A stretch of DNA of 64,000 nucleotides from Clostridia bacterium (GTDB lineage: Bacteria > Bacillota > Clostridia > Oscillospirales > CAG-272): assembly GCA_017508425.1 (NCBI GenBank), contig JAFVYZ010000045.1, forward strand, positions 1 through 64,000, read 5' to 3'. The notes under the pieces are model-generated. The model ran no database searches. It was given only the letters and a program-made list of their open reading frames with translations, and had not been told where the DNA came from. Both the position numbers and the translations under genes were made by a program. Below are positions 1 to 8,180 of this stretch, piece after piece (position 1 is the stretch's first letter; each line of letters opens with the position of its first letter).

Positions 1-834
1 AATGTCGTCACCGACACACTCAACCTCATAGCCCTCAGCCTTGAGAGCCATGGGGGGAATGAGCATTGCAAGGTTGGTCTTACCGCAAGCAGAGGGGAAT
101 GCAGCGGTGAGGTACTTCTTCTCACCGTTCGGGTATTTTACGCCGAGAATGAGCATGTGCTCAGCCATCCAGCCCTCTTTGCGACCGAGGTAGGAAGCAA
201 TACGCAGAGCGAAGCACTTCTTGCCAAGCAAAACGTTTCCGCCGTAGCCGGAGTTCACGGACATGATCTCGTTGGTTTCGGGGAAGTGGGTGATATAGCG
301 GTTCTCAGCATCAATATCAGCGCGTGCGTGCAGGCCCTTGATATAGTCGGGGCTGTCGCCGAGCGCCTCAAGGACGTTCGTGCCAACGCGGGTCATGATG
401 AGCATGTTCAGTACGACGTAGATGGAGTCGGTGAGCTCAATGCCGTATTTAGCGAAGTCAGAGCCGACAACGCCCATCGAGTAGGGGATCACGTACATGG
501 TACGACCCTTCATCGAGCCGCGGTAAAGCTTGAAGAGCTTTTCCTTCATTTCAGCGGGTGCCATCCAGTTGTTGATATTACCTGCATCCTCTTTCTTGGT
601 GGTGCAGATGAAGGTTCTGTCCTCAACGCGTGCAACGTCGTTTACAGCCGTGCGGTGCAGGTAGCAGTTGGGAAGCAGATCCTGGTTGAGCTTGATCATC
701 TCGCCGGTAGAGCAAGCCTCAGCGCGAAGAGCCTCTGCCTGCTCCTCGGTGCCGTCGATCCAAACGATCTTGTCGGGCTGCGTCATAGCGGCCATTTCGT
801 CGATCCAAGACAAAACGTACTTGTTGTTGGTCAT
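1..834 (-). CDS. pckG: Phosphoenolpyruvate carboxykinase (GTP), N-terminal part
   Basis: This is the first 278 residues of a GTP-dependent PEP carboxykinase, which interconverts oxaloacetate and PEP plus CO2 in the cytoplasm (gluconeogenesis, or anaplerotic CO2 fixation in fermenters). The gene runs off the left edge, so about half of the usual 600-residue enzyme is missing. The protein begins MTNNKYVLSWIDEMAAM and near residues 250-260 carries FPSACGKTN, the P-loop that includes the reactive cysteine of the GTP class. The ATG start is preceded by AAAGGAG nine bases upstream, and a sigma-A-type promoter lies at 888-916. Identity is clear; no sign of damage in the visible part. Confidence 0.95.
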   Translation of the reverse strand, partial: MTNNKYVLSWIDEMAAMTQPDKIVWIDGTEEQAEALRAEACSTGEMIKLNQDLLPNCYLHRTAVNDVARVEDRTFICTTKKEDAGNINNWMAPAEMKEKLFKLYRGSMKGRTMYVIPYSMGVVGSDFAKYGIELTDSIYVVLNMLIMTRVGTNVLEALGDSPDYIKGLHARADIDAENRYITHFPETNEIMSVNSGYGGNVLLGKKCFALRIASYLGRKEGWMAEHMLILGVKYPNGEKKYLTAAFPSACGKTNLAMLIPPMALKAEGYEVECVGDDI

Positions 835-887
835 GTTTACATTCTCCTTTAAAATTTAAGACTGTAGCAGTCAAATCTACGATATCC

Positions 888-916
888 ATTTTACTATATT
901 TTTGTACAATTTGCAA
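888..916 (-). promoter_or_regulatory. Sigma-A-type promoter of pckG
   Basis: Read on the minus strand there is TTGCAA (911-916), a 17-bp spacer and TAAAAT (888-893), about 55 bp before the pckG start. The leader between them has no strong hairpin. The motif is seen directly; activity is inferred. Confidence 0.6.
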
Positions 917-993
917 CTAAAACTTCCGGTAGTTACAAAATGTTAACAATTTATATTTTATTTAATAGTTAAATACTGTTTTTAAGGGAATAA

Positions 994-1025
994 TTTTGCA
1001 AGTTTGACGGCTTCAACTTGCAAAA
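994..1025 (-). terminator. Probable terminator after the SpoVB-like flippase
   Basis: The arms TTTTGCAAGTT and AACTTGCAAAA can pair around a short loop six bases after the flippase stop codon, followed on the minus strand by a weak AT-rich tail (TTATT). The stem is AT-rich, so it may be a weak terminator. Confidence 0.5.
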
Positions 1026-1031
1026 ATAAGA

Positions 1032-2594
1032 TCAATGCTGTTTGAACACCGGCGCGCCTTTTTGTGGCAATAAGGTATCTACCAGCCAGCGGAGGTCTTT
1101 TTTGGGTAATGTGCCTGTCAAAATGAGAAGCGCAATGTAAAGAAGGCTTACCAAAAGAATGTGCCAAATCAGCGTGATGGCGGACGCTACAGCCAATGGA
1201 AGGCATCCGAGAATGAGGTTGGCAAAAACGGTCGCGCCGATCGCGGAGCACAACGGCCGAAGAACAAGAAGTGAAAGCTTAGGGCGATAGCCACTGACCT
1301 TCAAAAGCCGGCTAATGCTCAAAGCAGCATTAAAGATCTCGGTCACGTAAATCGTGACGAGATAACCGTTGATGCCGATCAGCGGTACTAAGAACCACAC
1401 TAAGATTACCGAAATGAAGGCATCAATGATATTGACGTTCATAGAATAAACCTGCTCGCCAAGTCCTTTTAAGAGGGAATCGGTGGCAGTATCGATGTAC
1501 ATAATTGGGATAAGTGGTGCCAAAAGCTTGATGAAACGAGCGACCTCGGTACTGCCGTAGAGTACCTCTCCGAGCTCGCTTGACAGGAACAGCATGACGG
1601 CCGCTGTGCCGATGGAAAAAAGCAAAGAGGTTTGGTAGGCGCGCCCTGCAATGTAGCGGATCTCTTTGGTGTTTCCTGTGGCATGCTGCTCGGTGACCTC
1701 AGGGATCAAAAGGGCTGAAAAAGAGGCTAAGATCGCTGCAGGATATAGGATGACGGGCAGGGCCATTCCTTGCAATGAGCCGTATGCTGCAAGGGCGGCC
1801 GAATTGCCCGAACCGTAGCTTTGAAGTCCTCTTGGAATTAAAATATGTTCTATTGTTAGTAAACCTGAGCGCATATATGCACTGATCGCCACGGGGAGTG
1901 CAACGGAAGCTACGTTGATCTTGATACCGATTTTTTGCTGCTTTATGTGCTTAAAATGCCGTTTATCAGCAAGGTAAAGAATGAGGTTTAACAACAGCGT
2001 TAACGTTTCGGCCGTGGCTCCGCCGAGCAGGATCGCGAGGATGCTGCCCTCAACGGTTTTCGGCGCCACGAGCACCAAAAGATAACCGGTAAACGTGATT
2101 TTTATCGCTTGCTCAGTGATTTGCGCGATCGCGTTTTTGTAGGCTCTTCGCACTGCATTAAAGTACCCGTTGAACACGGTGCTGATCGCAATCGGCAAAA
2201 GAGTAAAGGCGAGCAGGGTAAGAGCTTTGACGGTGCGAGTGTCTTTTAAAACGTAAACCCCGATCGGCCTTGCGAGAAGAAAAAGCAATACGCCGGCTAT
2301 CGCGCCAAAGAAGGTGGCATAGGAAAGACAGGCAAGCAAGCATTTTTTGTTTTCGCGGCCTTCGGTCAGCTTGAGTCGCTCGGCAACGGTTCGCACGGTG
2401 GCAAGATGAATGCCCGAGGTGGCAAGCGTTACCGAAAATCCGTAAACTCCCGATACCAATGAGAGCAGCCCCATCGCTTCCGCGCCCACCTTGCTTGACA
2501 CGTACACGTTAAAGGCGACCGAAACTGTTCGCATTAAAAGCGAGACGGCGGTCAATAGCAAAGCATTGTAAAAATATTGTTGTTTGGTTTTCAC
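1032..2594 (-). CDS. SpoVB/MurJ-like polysaccharide flippase (MOP superfamily)
   Basis: A 520-residue integral membrane protein of the oligosaccharide-flippase (MVF/SpoVB) branch of the MOP superfamily, with about 14 hydrophobic segments and an N-terminus with the family pattern (LLMRTVSVAFNVYVSSKVGA, then GVYGFSVTLATSGI). Family members flip lipid-linked cell-wall or polysaccharide precursors across the membrane; SpoVB acts in spore cortex formation. I chose the GTG at 2594 because AAAGGAG lies seven bases upstream; an in-frame TTG at 2639 would add 15 residues but has no ribosome-binding site. It is transcribed away from the divergent rubredoxin gene. Which lipid-linked substrate it moves cannot be told from sequence. 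Confidence 0.8.
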   Translation of the reverse strand: MKTKQQYFYNALLLTAVSLLMRTVSVAFNVYVSSKVGAEAMGLLSLVSGVYGFSVTLATSGIHLATVRTVAERLKLTEGRENKKCLLACLSYATFFGAIAGVLLFLLARPIGVYVLKDTRTVKALTLLAFTLLPIAISTVFNGYFNAVRRAYKNAIAQITEQAIKITFTGYLLVLVAPKTVEGSILAILLGGATAETLTLLLNLILYLADKRHFKHIKQQKIGIKINVASVALPVAISAYMRSGLLTIEHILIPRGLQSYGSGNSAALAAYGSLQGMALPVILYPAAILASFSALLIPEVTEQHATGNTKEIRYIAGRAYQTSLLFSIGTAAVMLFLSSELGEVLYGSTEVARFIKLLAPLIPIMYIDTATDSLLKGLGEQVYSMNVNIIDAFISVILVWFLVPLIGINGYLVTIYVTEIFNAALSISRLLKVSGYRPKLSLLVLRPLCSAIGATVFANLILGCLPLAVASAITLIWHILLVSLLYIALLILTGTLPKKDLRWLVDTLLPQKGAPVFKQH

Positions 2595-2660
2595 CGTATG
2601 TCTCCTTTCTTTTGGAGGTCTCTCCAAAAATTTATTCAAGAAAGGTCTTGTTCATACTTA

Positions 2661-2690
2661 TTTTAGGCGGGATATTTATACCGCCTAAAA
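2661..2690. repeat. Perfect 10-bp inverted repeat between the flippase and rubredoxin genes
   Basis: TTTTAGGCGG (2661-2670) and CCGCCTAAAA (2681-2690) are exact inverse complements separated by 10 bp. On the minus strand the spacer reads TATAAATATC, which could contain a -10 element for the flippase gene, so the repeat may be an operator flanking that promoter. It lacks a downstream U-run and sits between divergent genes, which argues against a terminator. Confidence 0.5.
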
Positions 2691-2767
2691 ATAAGGCGGT
2701 TCACTGTGGAAATACGTGATGATTTTTGGCAATAATGACAAAAGCAAAAAAATTAGTCGATTTCCAC

Positions 2768-2796
2768 TTGACAACTTAACGGCGCGTGATTATGAT
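2768..2796 (+). promoter_or_regulatory. Sigma-A-type promoter of rubredoxin
   Basis: A perfect TTGACA (2768-2773), 17-bp spacer and TATGAT (2791-2796) lie 38 bp upstream of the rubredoxin start. This is one of the strongest consensus promoters in the window. Confidence 0.8.
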
Positions 2797-2833
2797 AGAT
2801 ATTGCAAATGTGTCATTGAGGAGGTTTTGTATT

Positions 2834-3001
2834 ATGGCAATTTATGTTTGCACACTTTGCGGCTACGAATACGATCCGCAGGTAGGAGAACCCGAAAACG
2901 GTATTGTAGAAGGCACGGATTTTGAGGATCTGCCCGATGATTATACCTGCCCACTTTGCGGCGCACCGAAAGAGGATTTTGAGGTTGTCCCCGCGGAATA
3001 A
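2834..3001 (+). CDS. Rubredoxin
   Basis: A 55-residue rubredoxin, a small cytoplasmic one-electron carrier with a single iron held by four cysteines. The two knuckles are visible as CTLCG (Cys6, Cys9) and CPLCG (Cys39, Cys42), with the family residues YEYDP after the first pair and DYTCP before the second. In anaerobes rubredoxins pass electrons to oxygen- and peroxide-reducing enzymes. The ATG at 2834 has GAGGAGG ten bases upstream. The gene is monocistronic, with a strong promoter at 2768 and a terminator at 3037, so it is probably well expressed. No partner reductase is adjacent. Confidence 0.95.
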   Translation: MAIYVCTLCGYEYDPQVGEPENGIVEGTDFEDLPDDYTCPLCGAPKEDFEVVPAE

Positions 3002-3036
3002 AGATACGACTGTATCCCAACTTAACACAAAATGAT

Positions 3037-3071
3037 AAAAATCGGAAACACCGCGGTGTTTCCGATTTTTT
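3037..3071 (+). terminator. Rho-independent terminator after rubredoxin
   Basis: AAAATCGGAAACACCG is followed directly by its inverse complement and a T-run. The whole element is a 34-bp perfect palindrome centred at 3053/3054, 35 bp after the rubredoxin stop. Confidence 0.8.
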
Positions 3072-3113
3072 GTTATTCAGAGTGTATAAATTCACAAAAG
3101 TATGCATTTTCTA

Positions 3114-3142
3114 TTGACTTCAAAAACATAAAGAGTTATAAT
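3114..3142 (+). promoter_or_regulatory. Sigma-A-type promoter of the nusB-ybaK operon
   Basis: TTGACT (3114-3119), a 17-bp spacer and a perfect TATAAT (3137-3142) lie 38 bp before nusB. No other good promoter is obvious until the one for glyQS at 11682, so this likely drives the 11-gene operon. Confidence 0.75.
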
Positions 3143-3179
3143 ATTGTAAAATATATTTATAATTTGAGGTCTCTACATT

Positions 3180-3602
3180 ATGGCTATGAATCGAAGAGAA
3201 GCGCGTCGCGCCGCATTTGAATTATTGTTTGAAACTGAATTTAAATCCACCGAGGCAAGAGAGGATATTTTTGACCTTTCACTGGAGGTACGCGAGATTG
3301 AGGCGAATCCGTATATCAAGTCCGTTTATTTCGGCGTTGCGGAGCACCTGGAAGAGATCGATGCTCTCATTGGCAAGCACGCAAAGGGATGGAAGACCGC
3401 GCGTATTTCGCGCGTCTCTCGCTCGATCCTGCGCTTGTCCATTTTTGAAATGCTTTACTTGTCGGATGACGTTCCGGCTAGCGTGTCAATCAACGAAGCG
3501 GTCGAGCTTTGCAAGACCTTTGACGAGGAAAGCGCACGTCCCTTCGTAAACGGCATTCTTCACAGCGTGAAGGAAGAGCTTTCAGGAACACAACATGCTT
3601 GA
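3180..3602 (+). CDS. nusB: Transcription antitermination factor NusB
   Basis: A 140-residue NusB, the all-helical RNA-binding protein that joins NusE (S10) on boxA RNA during antitermination of rRNA transcription. Family features are the start NRREARRAAFELLFE, the central RVSRSILRLSIFEMLYL and the C-terminal VSINEAVELCKTF...RPFVNGIL. The length is normal. The start could be ATG 3180 or ATG 3186; GAGG upstream is weak for both. It heads the operon, and its 3' end overlaps the next gene by 8 bp. Confidence 0.93.
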   Translation: MAMNRREARRAAFELLFETEFKSTEAREDIFDLSLEVREIEANPYIKSVYFGVAEHLEEIDALIGKHAKGWKTARISRVSRSILRLSIFEMLYLSDDVPASVSINEAVELCKTFDEESARPFVNGILHSVKEELSGTQHA

Positions 3603-4548
3603 AAGTTGCTATATCGGTATTGATACCAGCAATTATACCACGTCGGTGGCAGTGGCCAACGAGGCGGGGGAGATCATTGCGAATTTGAAGTCTCCGTTGC
3701 CCGTAAAGGAAGGGGGGCGCGGACTGCGTCAAAGCGATGCTGTGTTCGCCCACACAAAAAACCTGCCGGGGCTTCTTGATCGTCTTGCTGAGGTCCTCAA
3801 GGGCTATCGGCCTGCCGGGGTCGCATATTCCTGCCGCCCGCGCGATGCCGAGGATTCTTACATGCCTTGCTTTTTAACGGGTGCTGTGGCCGCACACGCC
3901 GTGGCGGCTGCGCTCGATATCCCGATCGAGACCTGCTCCCATCAAGCGGGGCACGTGATGGCGGCTCTTTACGGAGCGGGTGCCACGTCTGCCCTTTCGG
4001 GGAGACCGTTTGGCGCTTTTCACGTGTCGGGTGGTACGACCGAGGCCCTTTTGGTAACACCTTATGAGGACGGCTTCGGGATCCGGCTGCTTGGTGGCAG
4101 TGCCGATCTTCACGCAGGGCAGGCGGTGGACCGTATTGGCGTAAAAATGGGACTTGCCTTCCCGTGCGGTCCTCATCTTGAGCTGCTGGCTAAAGAAAAT
4201 ACGAAAAAGATCCCGAAGCCGCGCATTTCGGTGTCGGGGCTGACCTGCCATTTGTCGGGGCTTGAAAACCTGGCCTTGAAATTGCTCAGTGACACGGGGG
4301 ATAAGCCCTTGGTGGCGGCTTTTGTACTTCGCTTTATTGCGGATACGCTTTATGCTATGGCGCAAGAAATACGTCGGGAGCATCCCGGCATGCCGCTTCT
4401 TTTCGGGGGCGGTGTGATGAGCAACCGTATGATTGCGCAGGATTTGACGGCACGGCTTGGCAAGGACGTTTATTTTTCGGCCCCTCAGTTTTCGGCCGAT
4501 AATGCTGCCGGTGTGGCTCTTTTGTGCCGAAAAAAATTTTTAGAATAA
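3595..4548 (+). CDS. TsaD/Kae1-like (peptidase M22 family) protein
   Basis: A 317-residue ASKHA-fold protein of the Kae1/TsaD family, often labelled O-sialoglycoprotein endopeptidase. It starts YIGIDTSNYTTSVAV (phosphate-binding motif), has the metal-binding HQAGH near residue 120, a glycine-rich VSGGTTEALL and a C-terminal FGGGVMSNRMIA...ADNAAG. TsaD itself makes the t6A modification of tRNA together with TsaB, TsaE and a TsaC/Sua5 enzyme (Sua5 is at 17136-18176 here). The protein is slightly shorter than typical TsaD (about 335-340), and clostridia often carry such a paralogue beside nusB and xseA, so I cannot say whether this is the true t6A enzyme. It overlaps nusB by 8 bp. Confidence 0.75.
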   Translation: MLESCYIGIDTSNYTTSVAVANEAGEIIANLKSPLPVKEGGRGLRQSDAVFAHTKNLPGLLDRLAEVLKGYRPAGVAYSCRPRDAEDSYMPCFLTGAVAAHAVAAALDIPIETCSHQAGHVMAALYGAGATSALSGRPFGAFHVSGGTTEALLVTPYEDGFGIRLLGGSADLHAGQAVDRIGVKMGLAFPCGPHLELLAKENTKKIPKPRISVSGLTCHLSGLENLALKLLSDTGDKPLVAAFVLRFIADTLYAMAQEIRREHPGMPLLFGGGVMSNRMIAQDLTARLGKDVYFSAPQFSADNAAGVALLCRKKFLE

Positions 4549-4566
4549 TCGAAAGGAGGGGAGTGC

Positions 4567-5772
4567 ATGTCCGACCGTCTTTTAACGGTAACGCAGTTAA
4601 ATGAATATTTAAAAATGATGATGGACAGCAACCCCTTTCTTGCGGACGTTTTTGTGCGCGGTGAGATCTCGAATTTCACTCATCATTATAAAACGGGGCA
4701 TTTTTATTTTTCCGTCAAGGATGAAACGGGCGCATTGCGTGCCGTAATGTTCCGCTCGGCGGCGCAAAACGTGCTTTTTAAGCCCGAAAACGGAATGCGT
4801 GTGATCCTGCGCGGTCGCGTATCGGTGTTTCCCCGTGACGGGCAGTATCAAATTTACGTCGGCGATATGCAGCCTGACGGTATCGGTGCGCTTTATATTG
4901 CGTACGAGCAGCTTCGGCGGAAATTGGAGGCGGAGGGACTTTTTGATCCATCCAAGAAAAAGCCGATTCCCAAATTCCCGAAAACCATTGGCATTGTGAC
5001 CTCGCCTACCGGGGCCGCAGTGCGTGATATGATCGATATTCTCGGCCGACGCTTTCCCTTGGTGCGCGTGATCCTTTATCCCGCCCTGGTACAAGGGCAG
5101 GGAGCGGCCGCAAGCGTGGCCTCGGGCATTCGTTTTTTTAACGAGAAAATGCCCGTTGACGTGATGATCGTCGGACGTGGCGGCGGCTCGATCGAGGATC
5201 TTTGGGCCTTTAACGAGGAGGTTCTTGCCAGAGCCGTTGCGGCCTCGAGCATTCCTGTTATCTCGGCCGTCGGACACGAGACCGACGTAACACTTTGTGA
5301 TTTTGTGGCGGATCTGCGCGCCCCCACGCCGTCAGCGGCGGCGGAGCTTGCGGTCCCCGATCTTGTGGAGCTCAAGCGATTGCTTGGCGTGCGTGCAAGC
5401 TACCTTGTGAGGATGCTTTCCTCGCGTATCGAGGCGGCAAGAGGCGCTGTCAATGCGCTTGCGGCGGCACGCTCCTTGCGTTCGCCCGTGGCCTATATTG
5501 ATGATAAGCGTATGGCACTGACCTATCTTTCGGAAAAGCTTGACGGAGGCGTTCGGCTTGCGCTTTTAAAGCAAAAAAATCGTTTTTCGTCTCTTTGCAG
5601 TAAGCTTGAGGCCCTCAATCCATTGGGTGTCCTTTTACGCGGCTATGCGGTAGTCTTTGATGAGCAAGGGAGCGCACTTTCCGGCATAGGACAAATTGAA
5701 TGCGGCAGCAACGTTTTTGTTCGGCTGTCAGACGGCACCTTTGAGGCGACCGTGATAAAGAAAGGTGAATGA
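4567..5772 (+). CDS. xseA: Exodeoxyribonuclease VII large subunit
   Basis: A 401-residue large subunit of exonuclease VII, which with XseB degrades single-stranded DNA from both ends. The N-terminal OB-fold (VTQLNEYLKMMMDSNPFL...VRGEISNF) is followed by the catalytic core with GIVTSPTGAAVRDM, IVGRGGGSIEDLWAFNEE, SAVGHETDVTLCDFVADLRA and PTPSAAAEL, all diagnostic. ATG 4567 has GAAAGGAGG upstream. The stop overlaps the region of the xseB start, the usual xseA-xseB arrangement. Confidence 0.96.
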   Translation: MSDRLLTVTQLNEYLKMMMDSNPFLADVFVRGEISNFTHHYKTGHFYFSVKDETGALRAVMFRSAAQNVLFKPENGMRVILRGRVSVFPRDGQYQIYVGDMQPDGIGALYIAYEQLRRKLEAEGLFDPSKKKPIPKFPKTIGIVTSPTGAAVRDMIDILGRRFPLVRVILYPALVQGQGAAASVASGIRFFNEKMPVDVMIVGRGGGSIEDLWAFNEEVLARAVAASSIPVISAVGHETDVTLCDFVADLRAPTPSAAAELAVPDLVELKRLLGVRASYLVRMLSSRIEAARGAVNALAAARSLRSPVAYIDDKRMALTYLSEKLDGGVRLALLKQKNRFSSLCSKLEALNPLGVLLRGYAVVFDEQGSALSGIGQIECGSNVFVRLSDGTFEATVIKKGE

Positions 5773-5774
5773 AT

Positions 5775-6002
5775 ATGGCACAAAAGGAATTGGAATTTGA
5801 ACAAGCGCTTCAAAGGCTTGAGGCGGTTGTAAAGAAGCTTGAAGCCGGCAACGTGTCGCTGGATGAGGCCTTGGCCGGTTACGAAGAGGGGATTTCGTTG
5901 GTTCGTTTTTGCAATGAGAAGCTGGATGCTGCCGAGCTTCGTGTGGATGCCGTTCGAATGACTGAGGAAGGTGCTTCGATCGCACCGTTTGATAAGGAAT
6001 AA
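5775..6002 (+). CDS. xseB: Exodeoxyribonuclease VII small subunit
   Basis: A 75-residue helical small subunit of exonuclease VII, several copies of which coat the XseA helix. The family signature FEQALQRLEAVVKKLEAGNVSLDEALAGYEEGI (shown in part: LEAGNVSLDEALAGYEEG) is complete. I prefer ATG 5775 because AAAGGTG at 5761-5767 is spaced correctly for it; the ATG at 5769, which overlaps the xseA stop, would be too close. The stop shares one base with ispA. Confidence 0.93.
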   Translation: MAQKELEFEQALQRLEAVVKKLEAGNVSLDEALAGYEEGISLVRFCNEKLDAAELRVDAVRMTEEGASIAPFDKE

Positions 6003-6892
6003 TGATGAATATTGAACAACATCTTGCAAAGGACGTTCAGGTGATCAATGATGAGATCGAGGCACTTTGCCAACGTAAGGATCCCGATTTTGCTCCCGTT
6101 CTCGATGCGATGGCATACAGCTTGCTGGCCCCGCGTGCCAAGCGCATCCGTCCCGTCCTGACATTGGCCTTTTGCCGTTTGTTTGGCGGTGATTTGGCGG
6201 CGGCACTGCCGTGCGCGGTGGCACTTGAAATGGTGCACACCTATTCGCTGATCCACGATGATCTGCCTTGTATGGATAATGATGAGCTGCGACGCGGCCG
6301 TCCCACCTGCCACGTCGCATACGGTGAGGCAACGGCCCTGCTTTCGGGCGACGCACTGTTGACCCGTGCGTTTGAGGTGCTGGGGGAAAATACGGCAATG
6401 TCCGATCGCACCGTGCGCGATGCAGTACAGGTGCTTGCCCGTGCGGCCGGTGCTTTTGGAATGATCGGTGGTCAGGTCATTGACCTCGCCGGTGAAAAAG
6501 AGATCTTGCCCTTACTGCGGCTTCTTAAGTTACATGAAAACAAAACGGGAGCATTGATCGTTGCATCCGCCTTGCTCGGCTGCCTTTCTGCGGGTCTTAC
6601 GCTTTCGGATGAGCGTACTAAGGCCGCAAAGCGATATGCCGAAGGCATTGGTCTTGCGTTCCAAATCGTTGATGACGTTATTGATGCTACCGCGACCGTT
6701 GAAACAGCCGGCAAGAGCGTGGGATCGGATCAAAAGCAGCACAAGACCACCTTTCTCTCGTATTACACGGCACAAGAGGCCTTAGCGTATGCTCACCGCG
6801 TGAGTGAAGAAGCGAAAATGAGTATTGCATCCTTTGAGGGAAATGAGTTTTTGCTCGAGCTTGCTGATTATTTGATAAAGCGTAAATTTTGA
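6002..6892 (+). CDS. ispA: Polyprenyl diphosphate synthase (farnesyl diphosphate synthase type)
   Basis: A 296-residue trans-isoprenyl diphosphate synthase that condenses IPP with allylic diphosphates, feeding undecaprenyl phosphate and other isoprenoids. The first Asp-rich motif is HDDLPCMDND followed by RRGRPTCHVAYGEA (near residues 85-110), the second is QIVDDVIDAT. KRIRPVL near residue 50 binds IPP. Starts ATG 6002 and ATG 6005 are both possible. It lies in the order xseA-xseB-ispA usual for Firmicutes, but dxs, which often follows, is absent here. Confidence 0.93.
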   Translation: MMNIEQHLAKDVQVINDEIEALCQRKDPDFAPVLDAMAYSLLAPRAKRIRPVLTLAFCRLFGGDLAAALPCAVALEMVHTYSLIHDDLPCMDNDELRRGRPTCHVAYGEATALLSGDALLTRAFEVLGENTAMSDRTVRDAVQVLARAAGAFGMIGGQVIDLAGEKEILPLLRLLKLHENKTGALIVASALLGCLSAGLTLSDERTKAAKRYAEGIGLAFQIVDDVIDATATVETAGKSVGSDQKQHKTTFLSYYTAQEALAYAHRVSEEAKMSIASFEGNEFLLELADYLIKRKF

Positions 6893-6909
6893 TTGAACGG
6901 AGTTTACAA

Positions 6910-7407
6910 ATGGGAGTTTTAAAGGAAAATTTCATTGCATTTTTTACCAATCGCGTTTTGATGTGTGCGGTTCTTTCCTGGATAGTGGCTCAAATTTTAA
7001 AGATTTTCACATCCCCTGCGCATCGTGAGGAATTTTCGGTCCTGCGCCTGCTGGCAGGCAGCGGCGGTATGCCGAGCTCACACTCGGCGGTCGTAACGGG
7101 TGCGGCATTTTCTTGCGGTATTTTATACGGCTTTGGTTCACCGTTGTTTGCCATTTCGGCCGTGCTGGCGGTTGTGGTTATGCGCGACGCCGCGGGAGTG
7201 CGCCGTGAATCGGGCAAGCAAGCGGCGGCGATCAATCAAATGTCAAGAGAGCTCAATAAAAAGCACAAATCGACCGACTTTGATCTTTTGACTGAGCTTC
7301 TCGGTCACACGCCCTTGCAGGTGTTCTTTGGCGGTGTTCTCGGCATTGTGATGGCATACTGCTGCCAGCTTTTACTCTTTCCTGCGCTTTTCGGACCGTT
7401 GGTATGA
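6910..7407 (+). CDS. Divergent PAP2 family membrane protein (DUF212/YuiD type)
   Basis: A 165-residue membrane protein of the divergent PAP2 (acid phosphatase/vanadium haloperoxidase-related) family. The motif GGMPSSHSAVVTGAAF near residues 52-67 matches the PSSHS signature, and MRDAAGVRRESGKQA follows. About four hydrophobic segments are present (residues 15-32, 58-80, 82-95, 135-160). Substrate unknown; a lipid or polyprenyl phosphatase role would suit its place after ispA but is inference. I chose ATG 6910 with CGGAG upstream over TTG 6889, which overlaps ispA. The stop overlaps the tlyA start (ATGA). Confidence 0.8.
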   Translation: MGVLKENFIAFFTNRVLMCAVLSWIVAQILKIFTSPAHREEFSVLRLLAGSGGMPSSHSAVVTGAAFSCGILYGFGSPLFAISAVLAVVVMRDAAGVRRESGKQAAAINQMSRELNKKHKSTDFDLLTELLGHTPLQVFFGGVLGIVMAYCCQLLLFPALFGPLV

Positions 7408-8180
7408 GGCTTGACGTATTTTTGGTCGAGGCAGGGCATGCACCCAGCCGAGAAAGTGCCAAGCGCTTGATCGAATCGGGTCTGGTTACACTTGATGGCA
7501 AGGTTATCACAAAGCCGGCAAGCCACGTGGAGGGTGAACCGGTCGTCAACATCGTTTTGCCGCGCTACGTAGGGCGCGGCGGCGAAAAGCTGGAGGCGGC
7601 ATTGCAAGCCTTTGGTCAAGACGTTACGGGTCTTCGTGCCCTTGATATCGGTGCTTCCACAGGTGGGTTTACCGATTGCCTTTTACAGCACGGAGCGCGT
7701 GAGGTCGTAGCATTGGATGCGGGGATCGGACAGCTACATCCCACCTTAAGAAAAGACGGTCGAGTAAAGAATATTGAAAAATACAACGCTCGTTATTTGA
7801 ACGTGAATGATACGGGGATCGTAGATGTAGCGGTGCTTGACGTATCGTTTATCTCACAAACCCTGATCTTGCCGCAAATTCCTGCCGTTCTCGGTGAGGG
7901 TGGCAAGCTCATTTCGCTGATCAAGCCGCAATTTGAGGCGGGGCGCGGCGCCCTCAATAAGCAGGGCGTGGTTCGCCATCCCAAGGATCGACTGTTTGCC
8001 GTTTCGCGTGTGCTTGAGGCGGCGCGTGCCGTAGGACTCATTCTCAGGGGACTTATGCCCTCGCCCATCCTCGGCGGCGATGGAAATGAGGAATTTTTAG
8101 CACTCTTTTGCCTTGGGGCAAAGGAGATGCCGATCGATATTGAAAAAACTGTAATGGATAAGGCGGTGATACTTTTATGA
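7404..8180 (+). CDS. tlyA: TlyA family 2'-O-ribose rRNA methyltransferase
   Basis: A 258-residue TlyA-type enzyme. The N-terminal S4 RNA-binding domain (MRLDVFLVEAGHAPSRESAKRLI, residues 1-60) is followed by an FtsJ-like methyltransferase domain with RGGEKLEAAL, the SAM-binding ALDIGASTGGFTDCLLQ and LIKPQFEAG. Family members methylate cytidine 2'-OH groups in 16S and 23S rRNA and were long called haemolysins. It overlaps the preceding gene by ATGA and nadK by four bases. Confidence 0.92.
   Translation: MRLDVFLVEAGHAPSRESAKRLIESGLVTLDGKVITKPASHVEGEPVVNIVLPRYVGRGGEKLEAALQAFGQDVTGLRALDIGASTGGFTDCLLQHGAREVVALDAGIGQLHPTLRKDGRVKNIEKYNARYLNVNDTGIVDVAVLDVSFISQTLILPQIPAVLGEGGKLISLIKPQFEAGRGALNKQGVVRHPKDRLFAVSRVLEAARAVGLILRGLMPSPILGGDGNEEFLALFCLGAKEMPIDIEKTVMDKAVILL

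Noticed and set aside
2630-2653. Seven-codon leader peptide (MNKTFLE) before the flippase gene
   Set aside because: No ribosome-binding site in front of it and no attenuator structure that would use it.
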